From Atriophallophorus winterbourni (taxonomy: Eukaryota; Platyhelminthes; Trematoda; Plagiorchiida; Microphallidae): a stretch of 64,000 nt of DNA. Made by a program: the position numbers and the translations under genes. The first letter of the stretch is position 1. Each line of letters starts with the position of its first letter. The DNA lies in contig JACCGJ010009915.1 of the NCBI GenBank assembly GCA_013407085.1, positions 1 through 64,000 of the forward strand, read 5' to 3'. Under the pieces are notes generated by a model, which did not search any database, was not told the DNA's origin, and was given only the letters and a program-made list of their open reading frames with translations. Below are positions 23,521 to 34,040 of this stretch, piece after piece.

Positions 23521-23847
23521 TATATACACTCTTACACGAAAGCTATTGCTCAAGCAATCCTAAACTTATCACCTTACTTTCCTCTAATATAACGAACTTG
23601 TTTCAATCTTTATCTTTTTCTATATATTTCACATCGAATTCTAAGCATTTGGTTTTTTTTATGATTTTTACGTATGCCATTTTTAGATCCATACTACTAA
23701 TAATAAATATGTCCAACTATTTTGCAGTAACTGTCATATTCTATATGCGGATAAATACGATTGGATTCTCCCCAAATCATGATAGAATAGCTTTCTAACA
23801 ATGCTCTGCAATCCAAAAAATATAAAGTTTTTACATCTGAAAATCCG
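23521..23847. repeat. HOR-I module X, terminal part
   Basis: It matches 12070-12379, from ACACTCTTACACGAAAGCTA to TTTTTACATCTGAAAATCCG. Confidence 0.75.
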
Positions 23848-24130
23848 CTAATCAATCTCCGTGACTAGTGAGAGGTTATCCGCAATGGTTGAACCAAGAT
23901 ATGCGAAATGATATACCAGTTTAAGCTGACAGTTTCTAACAGTGATGACTGGAGGCGATAAAGTCCCTTGTCCGAGGACTTTGGTCTTACTCATTCTGAT
24001 TGTTAGCCCAACGTTTTCGCGTGCGGACGAATAACAGTCCATTATCGACTGTAGGTTCTCTTGGGAGTGAGCAATAAAGGCTGCACCGTCGACAAACAAT
24101 AGGTAACGTATTATCACATTCAGTACATTA
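23848..24130 (-). pseudogene. RTE-like RT fragment with the catalytic block, minus strand
   Basis: The minus strand reads YLLFVDGAAFIAHSQENLQS, then MDCYSSARENVGLTIRMSKT, KVLGQGTLSPPVITVRNCQL and FAYLGSTIADNLSLVTEID. The family motif FADDAA is changed to FVDGAA, so a catalytic Asp is lost. This piece supplies the RT centre that is deleted in the copies at 12380 and 34041. It is truncated at both ends. Confidence 0.82.
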
Positions 24131-24164
24131 GTTTGTGCTCTTAACCGGTTCAGGTTAAAAAGCT

Positions 24165-24646
24165 TACCATCTCACAAAAAGCTATTGCTAAAACAATCCT
24201 AAAGTTGCCGCCTTTATTTTCTGTTAATATAACGAACTTCCGAGAGACTTTATGCTGTGGTTTTGTTTGAAATTAAGTGTTACTGACACAGTATGAACTG
24301 TGTAGGATACTTTCAAATATAAACATATAAAGTTTTTACATCGAAATATGTTTAGCATAATTAGCATAAATTGACCTTGCTGACAGTCGCTTTCCTCTCA
24401 CAAATCATTTCATGGAATTTATATACCGAATTTATCGAATGCGGAAAATGTCAACGCAGTTTCACATTTCACATTATTATTTGCCATCAGAGTGATCTAC
24501 TGATAATTTTTCTGTATTATATATGCTTCTAAAAATAATACGTGATAGTTAGAGTTTTTTCGCCAGTGACAATTTGTCTAATAAACCCTGAATATTATGA
24601 CCCATTTTATGATTGCATTTCAAACATAACTCTAAAAATGCTAAAG
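24165..24646. repeat. module A, copy
   Basis: It follows the RTE fragment after a short joint (AAAGCTATTGCTAAAACAAT) and matches 13270-13720. It ends at the solo-LTR target site. Confidence 0.78.
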
Positions 24647-24651
24647 AAGGT

Positions 24652-24846
24652 TGTTATATTTACAAGTAAGCACAAGGCACTTATTCCCGACAGAACAGCA
24701 AGAACAAACGACCGGTCTTGTGATCGAAACCAGTGTTAAATAATTGATGGACAAAGTTTAAATGCGTGGCGCGTGAGTGAGTGATCGATCGGAAATCAAT
24801 AGGTCAACGCACACAGCGGACAGGTCTATGCAGCGTAGACACAACA
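24652..24846 (+). mobile_element. solo LTR or TRIM-like insertion, 195 bp
   Basis: It begins TGTTATATTTACAAG and ends GACACAACA, and is flanked by AAGGT on both sides (24647-24651 and 24847-24851). The ends TG...CA plus a 5-bp target duplication are the hallmark of LTR elements. Module copies at 13720 and 35380 keep one AAGGT with no insert, which is the empty site. It is not visibly the same as the LTR at 3146 beyond the first few bases. Confidence 0.75.
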
Positions 24847-24851
24847 AAGGT

Positions 24852-26914
24852 GTACATTTTAGCACTGAATATTCAACTGAGCTATTTGCAGTAGTAATGT
24901 TGTTCAACTGTAGTCGATGAGCTTATATTAAATCTATAGTCACCATGGCTTTCTCGTTTATGACCGACTAATTATCTGAGGTATGCAAGAATTTTTATGG
25001 TATCTAGGTAATAAATATCTGCTCGCGCATACGTAAATATCTGGTTTCCGTGAAGCAGAAAATTTGGACAGGTCACAAAATAATCGGCGAGGGACATTTA
25101 ATCTTATGCCATTTATTCATACAAAATGACTTAACTCGCTTTCCAGTAGAATTCCAGATATTGTTCATTCGGAAGAAACGATTTTACAACTAATACGCTC
25201 ATTTTACTTATGATTCAAGAATAACCATCATAGGTACCACAGGTTTTACAATTATCTGCGATGCTATAGATTCTCTTGTTGAAACATTTAATTAGAATAT
25301 TAATGGAGCTCTATTCCATCCGTCAAATTAGGTTTACGTTAATAAACTTTGGTGGTCGGAATAGCTGACAATTTATTCAAATATATCACTAACCACTGAA
25401 ACGGTTTGACGAAACATTTGCGTGTTTTCTTCAAATGCTCTCTGGAAATCGTGACTTATCGAATATGTTTACCTAAGCGAATTAATTTTGTTCATTGAGA
25501 TACATTTCTAGTCAATCTTCTGTGAATATCGTAAAAAGAAATTCGCTTATGTCAACATATGCGAGATACATTTTGTGTACGTTAGATTATTTCTATCAAC
25601 ATACCGGTTCTTTGCGCAGCATTTCCTGCAAATAAGTTGAGAGAATGTAATTTTTGAAGTGTTTAGCACCGCTGAACATCACTCTAAATCTTGCATGTTA
25701 TAAAGTCAGAGATGATGTATGATGTGATCCCATGAAAATAAAATTGTTTACTTTATCAAACATATTGTGATTAATGACATTCGACGTTCCTGACAGAACA
25801 TTATTTTGAAATTCGCACAAAACGGAAAAATGTTTGTCATTCGACTAAATTCAACCATTCTTTCCAAATTTGGTATAAACCCAAAAATTAAATATTTCGA
25901 CAAATGTATGTCATTCGCCAATTTGGTTTGATTTCGCTCCTGATTTATTTTTTTGCGCTGCTCTGATAAAAAATAACATTTATTTCATTAATTACATTTC
26001 ATTCTCAATTACTACACGATTCAATCAATGTTCAATGCAATTAATCACTCATTTTCCTTGTTGAATGATCAGCTGAAATTTAGGAGAAGTTTTTGATTTG
26101 AAAATTATTTTGCTTGAACAAAATTAAGGATGTTTCCTGATTGATTGCACTCATCTGTTTGAGATTGCATGATATCATGTATTGATCTCTGATTTTATAC
26201 CTTTACGCGTTTCGAGGAGCCTAATCAAACGTTTGCAAACTAATGATATGAAATATCCCGAAAACACTCGCGATGTGTGTGATGAAAATGCATGCAAATG
26301 CGGATCATTTTTCATTAACTTTGGCTTAGCCTCACATTTTTGTAAGTAATCAAGTGATATAAAATTTTTGATCGTGTGGACGTTATACAACGAAGACTAA
26401 ATCGTTCAAGAGCTTTGGTGTTTTCCGTATTTTCAGGGCGGTCAACCACTCGATGCTAAAAACGATAATATTGTAGAGAATCGCAAGCTAAATTCATAAA
26501 ATGACACAAATGTTTATTTATATTTAACTATTAAATTGTTGACAGATCTTGCCAAATATGCTTCGACACATTTGCCTTTCAATTAATGTTTTTATGATAT
26601 TAAATTTCTTGTGTTTTGATAATACGTCGCTTGATTGTATACTACTGAGCGCGTTGATATACCAAGAACCTAGTAGAACACCCGACCATTCAAATGGTTT
26701 GAGCAACCCACATTCTCGATTGGACATACCCCGTAAAAGTTTCTCAGTGAATAATTGTTAAACTTGGAACGCATTACTTGATTAAATCATGCACTCGGGA
26801 CTAGCTATTGTACTTACATGGTAATTCAGCGAATACATTAACTACCATACGTTATGAGCCTGACAAAATTAGGTCTTGTAATGGTATATGTTTTGAGTCA
26901 ATATAACTCGTTCT
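24852..26914. repeat. HOR-I module B, full copy
   Basis: It runs from GTACATTTTAGCACTGAATA to the CR1 junction CTCGTTCT and matches 14690-16744 and 40443-42518 closely. Confidence 0.82.
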
Positions 26915-27170
26915 AGATAGCAAATCTTTGGATTACACAAATGCCTTCAACAGTGTTCTAAGAAACTCTTTACTCAAAAGAATTATCTGATCATGGCGTC
27001 AAGGCAAATATTCTTCATTGGCTGGATCCTATTTTGAGGGTCGTATCCAATACACATTCGCGAAGGACCAAACCTCCTGTGAAATAGCTATTCCCCGTGG
27101 TGTCCTTCAAGGTGCAATATTGTCCCCATTCCTATTTTCGATTTATATTTCTGATCTTCCCTCTGACCTA
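26915..27170 (+). pseudogene. CR1-like fragment, copy 3, interrupted by ribozyme array
   Basis: It starts AGATAGCAAATC and includes GRIQYTFAKDQTSCEIAIPR, GVLQGAILSPFLFSIYISDL, ending at CTGACCTA, where copy 2 continues TCTGCAATTACCC. The remainder of the CR1 element is absent after the array. Confidence 0.85.
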
Positions 27171-27195
27171 CTAGTTCGAAACGCGAAGATTCCAG

Positions 27196-27250
27196 CGGAT
27201 ACGCATAGCTGATGAGAGGCAAAAACCTCGAAACCGGTCCTGTGCTTCCG
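27196..27250 (+). ncRNA. hammerhead ribozyme, type I, unit 1
   Basis: Outer stem I is CGGA/TCCG (27196-27199 with 27247-27250), with a TAC/T internal loop. Inner stem I is GCATAG/CTGTGC (27203-27208 with 27240-27245). The core is CTGATGA (27209-27215). Stem II is GAGG-CAAAAA-CCTC, then GAAA (27230-27233), mini stem III AC-CG-GT and C17 at 27239. Self-cleavage is expected between 27239 and 27240. An additional helix CGAAACGC (27177-27184) with GCGTTTCG (27262-27269) extends stem I. Confidence 0.9.
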
Positions 27251-27452
27251 GTGAGATTTTAGCGTTTCGGAATAGTATTCTACTTTGAACTATCCAGGGG
27301 TTGTAATGACCATCGCGGCATTACGCCGTTGGATCAGTTGGGGCTTAGTTTCGCCCCTTCAGCTACTTATAAAGTAGTGAGTAGACGAGAACTTCAGTTC
27401 ACATTGCGCCATCCGTCAAGACAAATACTAGTTCGAAACGCGAATAGTCCAG

Positions 27453-27507
27453 CGGATACGCATAGCTGATGAGAGGCAAAAACCTCAAAACCGGTCCTGG
27501 GCTTCCG
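27453..27507 (+). ncRNA. hammerhead ribozyme, unit 2, predicted inactive
   Basis: It has the same layout as unit 1, but the invariant G12 is A (27487, CCTCAAAAC instead of CCTCGAAAC). The 3' side of stem I reads CTGGGC, which breaks one pair with GCATAG. G12 takes part in catalysis, so this copy should not cleave. Confidence 0.88.
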
Positions 27508-27709
27508 GTGAGATTTGTGCGTTTCGGAATGGTATTCTACTTTGAACTATCCAGGGGTTGTAATTACCCTCGCGGCAATACGCCGTTGGATCAGTTGGGG
27601 CTTAGTTTAGTCCCTTCAGCTACTTATAAAGTAGCGAGTAGACGAGAACTTCAGTTCTTATTACGCCATCCGTCTACACAAATACTAGTTCTAAACGCGA
27701 AGAGTCCAG

Positions 27710-27764
27710 CGGATACGCATAGCTGATGAGAGGCAAAAACCTCGAAACCGGTCCTGTGCTTCCG
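27710..27764 (+). ncRNA. hammerhead ribozyme, type I, unit 3
   Basis: Identical to unit 1 over all 55 bases of the motif. The core CTGATGA is 27723-27729, stem II is GAGG/CCTC (27730-27733 with 27740-27743), G12 is 27744, and the expected cut is between 27753 and 27754. The extended outer stem has one change (CTAAACGC). Confidence 0.9.
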
Positions 27765-27966
27765 GTGAGGTTTTAGCGTTTCGGAATGGTATTCCACTTT
27801 GAACTATCCAGGGGTTGTAATAACCCTCGCGGCAATACGCCGTTGGATCAGTTGGGGCTTAGTTTAGTCCCTTCAGCTACTTATAAAGTAGCGAGTAGAC
27901 GAGAACTTCAGTTCACATTGCGCCATCCGTCTACACAAATACTAGTTCGAAACGCGAAGAGTCCAG

Positions 27967-28021
27967 CGGATACGCATAGCTGATGAGAGGCAAAAACCTC
28001 GAAACCGGTCCTGTGCTTCCG
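27967..28021 (+). ncRNA. hammerhead ribozyme, type I, unit 4
   Basis: Identical to units 1 and 3 over the motif. The expected cut is between 28010 and 28011. Together with unit 3 it would release a 257-nt RNA (27754-28010). Confidence 0.9.
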
Positions 28022-28176
28022 GTGAGATTTTAGCGTTTCGGAATGGTATTCTACTTTGAACTATCCAGGGGTTGTAATTACCCTCGCGGCAATACGCCGT
28101 TGGATCTGTTGGGGCTTAGTTTAGCCCCTTCAGCTACTTATAAAGTAGCGAGTAGACGAGAACTTCAGTTCACATT

Positions 28177-29500
28177 ATTTTATGGAAATTGTATACTGAA
28201 TTTATCCAATACATAAAATTTCATCGCAGTTTCACATTTCAAATATTAGTCGATCTGCTGATAATTTTTGTGTATTATATATGCTTCTAGAAATAATGCT
28301 TGATATTTATCGTTTTTTTGCCAGTGGCAAGTTGATTGACGAACCGTGAATTTTTTGACATATTTTATGATTGCATTTCAAATATAACTTTGAAAATGCT
28401 TGTATTTCCAACATAAAGTTGAATAAAGAAGGTAAACATTTTTAACACCAATCAATCCTTTCATGTATTTGCAGCAGTAATGTTGTTCAACTGTAGGCGA
28501 TGAACTTAGTTTGTATTTTATATTTACCATGACGTTTTCTTTCAAGACGCAATTGACTGATTATCTTAGGTATGCAAGACGTTTGGTGGTATCCAAGTAA
28601 TCAAAAACTTCAGGTGCATACTTAAGAACCGGGTGACAGTTAAGCAGTAAATTTGGAGAGCTCGATCTATCTTTCCATCAATTGACATTAGTCGGCAATC
28701 TTTTTACCTGATAGTCAATCTTTGGGAGCTGTTTAAACTTTATTTATTTCAATATACATACAGTGAAACGTTCATGTGATCGCAGTTTTCCGTAGCAATT
28801 TTTCCGTATTTTAAACATACACACTCATTGTAATTTCAACCAATCACAAAAATGTTTTAGGTATTAAATAAACTATAAAAAATGCATAATTTCCGCATGC
28901 ATATGAGAATTTGAAAAAATATTATTGTGGTTCTACTGAAACGAGCAACAAGAACGCTGTAAGGCTGCAATCCACAATGCACAATTTTGTTGCAGTTTTT
29001 GAAACATTTTTGCGTCTATGCTCAACGCAAATGCATGTGAATATCAGGTTTTTCTGATTAAAAATTGTGGTAGAAATGTAGTAAGAATGTTGTACTCATT
29101 AATACACAGATATAAAATATGCACATATATATATATATTTATATATAACAGCGGCAGATTCTATGTTGTGATTTATTTGAATAATGAAATGTTTTATTTT
29201 AGTAACGTCAACATTTTCCTGAATACAGAATTTAAATGATTTTTCTTCATATGAAACTTAAAAAATATTTATCCGTGATACGATGGATATCAATGATTGC
29301 TAACGTACCTCTTCTTGATGATGGTGGAGATGTATTAGCTGGTTTGTGATATTTCAAATAATGAAATGTTATATGAAATGAAATATGTCTTCACTTTTAT
29401 CTTTTCAAGGGTGAGAATTAATTTTTATATAATATATCAGGAAAATTAGAATCCTCAGTACTTGCATTATTGAAGGATTTAAAGATCTTGTTCATAGTTT
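28177..29500. repeat. module A-derived repeat and following AT-rich DNA
   Basis: Right of the array the sequence joins diverged module A at ATTTTATGGAAATTGTATAC. The whole stretch matches 55430-56735 almost base for base, including CCATGACGTTTTCTTTCAAG and the TA-rich ACATATATATATATATTTAT. A short frame at 29018-29239 is identical in both places, but so is the non-coding DNA around it. Confidence 0.78.
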
Positions 29501-31795
29501 TCTGGATGATAATTGACATTATATCTGTTACAAATGTTTCATCAAACGTTTCACGAAAATTTCGGCGCAGGAAAATTAATCGTTTGCGATTTGTGCAGGC
29601 ATGCTTAAATGTTGTTATATTGCAATCGCGGCAAAAGAAAATTCTAAGTATTCAATTTTGATAGGTATAAACATCTCTGACAGCTCAATTTCTGTCGAAG
29701 TTATGCTTCTGTAAAATTGGTAAAATTAATGTTGCTTTTAATGCCTAAAATCTGAAAAGTCATTGCTAACAAAATATTCCATTCAACTTGAAAACATCAT
29801 ATTTTATATTTCCAGAATATATTTCTAATTTACAAGATAGTAACTAATTTATAAAATGCAGATCAGGAGATTCGTAAACGAAATCATTTTCAATCAGAGA
29901 GTCAAATGTTTTTAGTATCATAAAAAATGGACTTTTTATTGCACTTTAGTTGAAGAGATCAACATTTTGGATCCAACAGTCTGCTACTGGTAAATTGTAA
30001 GATTCTGAATAAACATGACAGTTTTTTATCAGCGCGAGATTTGGCAGAAACTATGCAGTCTTCTAATACATAAATTATTACAGTATTAGAAATTCGAATC
30101 TGATCAATTCTTCATTTTTTGCATGTATACATATATGTTTATACATTTGCAATTGACATTATCTGATATTGTGAATTTCAATTATACTCAAACAACTGGC
30201 CGTGTGCGCGTTGTGTGTTTGACGAAACAAAATGCACAACTATATTAGAGAATTTACTCCGGTGGTTTCAACGAGTCCACAAGTTTATGAATAAATGGGT
30301 TGAACAGGTTCGTAGTAACAAAAGTATCCGAAACTGGAGTTTATTCTCAAACGTTGTTTAATAATTTTAATAGTAATTCCAACGCCAGTTGATTGTGCAC
30401 AGCACAGATCCAGCTTTGCAGTTTAGTTGTTGACCTTCTTCTTCGGTCGAACTGGACCGCTTCGACTTTCAAAACTCTTATAAAAATTTTTTTTGCTTGT
30501 AAGTGATTAACATTGCTGCATCATTGTTGTATAATATTTGAATATTCTAAATAGTTTTTGAAATTCTAGAATAATTATTAATAATACGTTAGTATAAACA
30601 CTATCGATAGCGCACCTCGTCCTCTTGGTGAATCTGTAGTGGTTTGTCAAAGAAAATCACCGTTGAAATGAGGTGGATAAGCACAATAATAATGCTAATT
30701 TTTGAAACATTTCTGCGTCTATGCTTAACGCAAATGCATGTGAAAGTCACGTTTTGCTGATAAACGATTTTCTGATTCAAATTGTGTTACTAATGTAGTA
30801 AGAACTTTGTAATCATTATATACACCGATATAAAAATATGCATATATATAACAGCGGCAGATTCTATGTTGTGATTATTTAAATAATGAAATGTTTTATT
30901 ATGTCATTCTTGTCGTTACGTTTATCTTTTTATTGGTAAGATGTAAATTTTGTGGAAAATTAATGTTAAAATTTGGAATTCTCATTGCATTATTATTAAA
31001 CTCAAAGTTCTTCTTTATAATTTTTAGGATGATAATTGACTTCTTATTGGTTTCAAATGTTTCATCAAAAAGTTTCACGAAATATTCCACGCGGTACATT
31101 TAATCTGAACCAATTTGTTTAGACAGGCTGGAATATTAATATATTGCAGTCGCTGCAAATTCATCTGGGATTTCTTGATCGGATATTCTACTGAATTCAC
31201 AACGCAACCTGAAAGATACTTTGTTAAATCATTTTTAGGATTTCAGTTTTGATTGTTATACGAAACTCTGAAAGCTCAATTTGTCGCGAATTGTTTTCAC
31301 TAAAATTGTTATGAATAATGTTGATTTTAATGCTTAAAATCTTCAAACAATACGAGCTAAATTATTCTATTTAATTTCAAATCATCACATATCATTTTTT
31401 TAAAATATAAAACTAATTTAAACAATGGAAACAACTTTACAAAAAAAGCAAATTATGACAAGCGTAAATGAAATCATTTTCGATTGAGGGTATATATATA
31501 TGTGATGGTGCTGGAGCTGTAGCTGTTGGTGTATGAATATTGCAATGTAATAATAATAATATATATATACATTATTCTTAAATTAAAACTTCTTGTTCAT
31601 AATTTTTCGGATGATAATTAACATTATATTCGTTTCAAATGTTTCATCAAAACGTTTCACTTACTATTCGGCGCGGTACATTTAATCTCAACCGATTGGT
31701 TTAGACAGGCTTAAATAATAATATATTGCAGTTGCTACAAATTCATGTGAGATTTCTTGATCGAATATTCTACTAAATTCAAAACAGATGACTTT
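29500..31795. repeat. HOR-II basic repeats D and E, copy 2
   Basis: D-type blocks near 29550, 31080 and 31650 flank E. The order is the same as 44810-47340. No coding content was recognised. Confidence 0.78.
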
Positions 31796-32165
31796 AGTCA
31801 TCCATAAGCGCCTTGCGTGCTTGACCACAAATCACAATGTGATTCTGTGTTTGAACATCGTGATTCGTTGTACGGATCCTATGCAACAGTGGCATTTAAG
31901 TATCACTTGTTCACCGTTTATCCAGTGTTTCAAGGCTCGCTGAAGCTAATCTTATAGTCTCTACCTGATGACGACAAACAGCCAGAAACCGGTATCGGAA
32001 TGTAATTTCGGGGGATGTGAGCAACACATAACATTGGTCATCCATAAGTGCCTTGAGAGCTTGACCACGAATCATTATGTGATTCTGTGTTTGAACATCG
32101 TGGTTCGTTGTACGGTTCGTTGAACCTGTTTGGCGTTGCTCGCCGAAGATCAGTGCTTGTACCAA
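31796..32165. repeat. 240-bp tandem repeat with hammerhead-like motif, 1.5 units
   Basis: TCCATAAG occurs at 31801 and 32041, a 240-bp period. The hammerhead-like core at 31961-31999 keeps CTGATGA (31965-31971) and GAAA (31985-31988), but stem II (CGAC/GCCA) and stem I are poorly paired. It passes into module F. Confidence 0.8.
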
Positions 32166-32805
32166 TAGTGTACCTGATGGAATTTATTGATTTGTCTATA
32201 AAAATGACAGTTAGATTGTTTTGTTCGCCGAAGGTATGAATATATGATGTCTTATCAACAATGTCGAGGACATTTTTCTTGCTACCAAACAACTTGATTT
32301 CATTGAACGAATAGACATCCGAATGTAACATGCCTTTGAAAACGCATCAATCTAAGACCACGCAGATTGGCAGCAGTCTTGGCTTTTCTTACCCATACCA
32401 ACTTGAAGACCGAATCCATGAATTCACAGCAAAAGAAACGTAATTGATGTCACGATTTGTTGTGATTTGGAAAATGGTCTTTAGAGGAAAAGCGTGTGTA
32501 AAAGCTGCTATTTAAGTTAGGCTGATATCAGGTAATGTTTTCCCGGTTTTTTGCCTCTTATGATAAACACATTGAAAAAGCTGGTTCTAGACAATCCTGC
32601 CAAAGGGTATGCACAATGATTCTATAATGATATTTTTATTCAGGTCTATCTGATAATAAATAGCATAAAAGCTGTTCCATGGTTTTGAAAATACACAATA
32701 TGTCTAGCAACTTATACGTCTGGCTCTGCGGCCGCTTACTCCCGTTGGATAATGTATTCCTGACGCAAACATTATAGCATGCTTGATATACCCCAGACAA
32801 ACGGT
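32166..32805. repeat. HOR-II module F, copy 2
   Basis: It matches 22801-23445 and 51345-51968 and ends GATATACCCCAG. Confidence 0.75.
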
Positions 32806-33294
32806 ACTTAAGCAGGTAAATTTGTTGGCTGCGTACGTATTTTGACTAGAATGTTAAGCTTGAGCATTAATTTTGAACTATCATGATGATGGGGTCTACT
32901 CATTATATACATTTGCATGAGTAATGTTGTTCAATTGTAGGCGATGTGTTCAGTTTGAATTTTATCTTCACCATAGGGTTTTCCGTTCACGACTAAAATG
33001 ACTAATTGTATGAGATATGGAAGAATATTTGTGTTATTTGTGTAATCAAAGGATGTTATTCCTCTAAATCTTCACGGTCATTGTTTCCATCGGTTAATAT
33101 TAGTCAGAAATCCGGTTACCTGATAGCCAATCTCTGTTTTTTTATTTTTTCATTCCGTTATACATACTGTAAAAAGTTCATTATATATTGAAAATACTTT
33201 ATTGACTTTCTTACCGCCAGTTGATCCAGAATTCATATATAGATTATTTTCCACTTGAATTGTAAGTAAAATTTAGTTATACATAACATATAAC
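32806..33294. repeat. module G, copy 1
   Basis: It starts ACAAACGGTACTTAAGCAGG and contains TTGGCTGCGTACGTATTTTG. It is found again at 51969-52465 at an offset of about 19.18 kb. No coding motif was seen. Confidence 0.75.
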
Positions 33295-34040
33295 TTTTAT
33301 GAACAGCGCAATTTCGGTGCTTGAGAAGCACAGGTTAGAAAAATGCAAATAGAGATTGTTTCACAAATACTCATTTACACGCATTTACATCACTCAAGCA
33401 GACATTCCACGACCGGTTTCTCGCTCGATGCCCTCATCCGTTAGAAGAAGTTTCATCAGAAACCGCTCATACATCAGTTGCTTCATATGCTTCATATTTC
33501 AGATACATTATAACGAAATATTATAGTATATTAATGAGGAAATAATAGCGGTAATGTGCATATTTTCTAAATTATACCAAATCGATTTTGATGTTTCAGA
33601 GATTTAAATTTAGAAAACAAAGCAATTATATTTCGCAACATGTTAATTAATAACAGATGAAACATAAGACAGTTAGAGGAACGAATGTTACTTTATATCA
33701 AGTTTATATCAAGCACACAATTTATCAGGTAACTTAGCAATTCAGGAAAACAGCCGTTATTGCAATACTGTGAATATATACACTCTTACACGAAACAATC
33801 CTAAACTTACCATATATATATTGAACTTCGAATTCTAAGCATTTGGTTTTTTTTATGATTTTTACGAATACTGTTTTTAGATCCATACTACTAAAAATAA
33901 ACATGTCCAACTATTTTGCAGTAACGTTCATAATCTATATCCGGATACAGACGATTGGATTCTCCCGAAATGATGATAGATTAGCTTTCTAATAATGCTC
34001 TGCAATCCAAAAATATAACGTTTTTAGATCTGCCAATCCG
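33295..34040. repeat. HOR-I module X, copy
   Basis: It matches 11610-12379 with small deletions and leads into the RTE remnant. Confidence 0.78.

Larger units (their letters stand above)
27170..28176 (+). repeat. hammerhead-ribozyme satellite / retrozyme-like array, about 3.9 units of 257 bp
   Basis: The ribozyme starts recur at 27196, 27453, 27710 and 27967, exactly 257 bp apart. The unit is far richer in G+C than its surroundings and full of self-complementary blocks: GGGGCTTAG.TT.GCCCC, CTACTTATAAAGTAG, GAACTTCAGTTC, and AACTATCCA with TGGATCAGTT. A unit RNA should therefore fold extensively. Metazoan retrozymes and schistosome Sm-alpha repeats have this plan (tandem units of a few hundred bases, a type I hammerhead, no protein), and their transcripts are cut and circularised. 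Reading frames across it are incidental because 257 is not a multiple of three. Confidence 0.9.

Noticed and set aside
24652..24846. Reading the 195-bp insertion as a SINE
   Set aside because: It has TG...CA ends and a fixed 5-bp target duplication, with no poly-A or simple-repeat tail and no clear A/B boxes, which fits an LTR better.
27469..27983. Open frames of 65-85 codons across the 257-bp array that resemble repeated proteins
   Set aside because: They fall on the ribozyme units, the 257-bp period shifts frame each time, and similarity is at DNA level. Ribozyme RNA is the better explanation.
29018..29239. 73-codon frame identical at 56252 and similar at 57842
   Set aside because: The surrounding DNA is equally identical, the frame passes through a TA tract, and no motif or signal is present.
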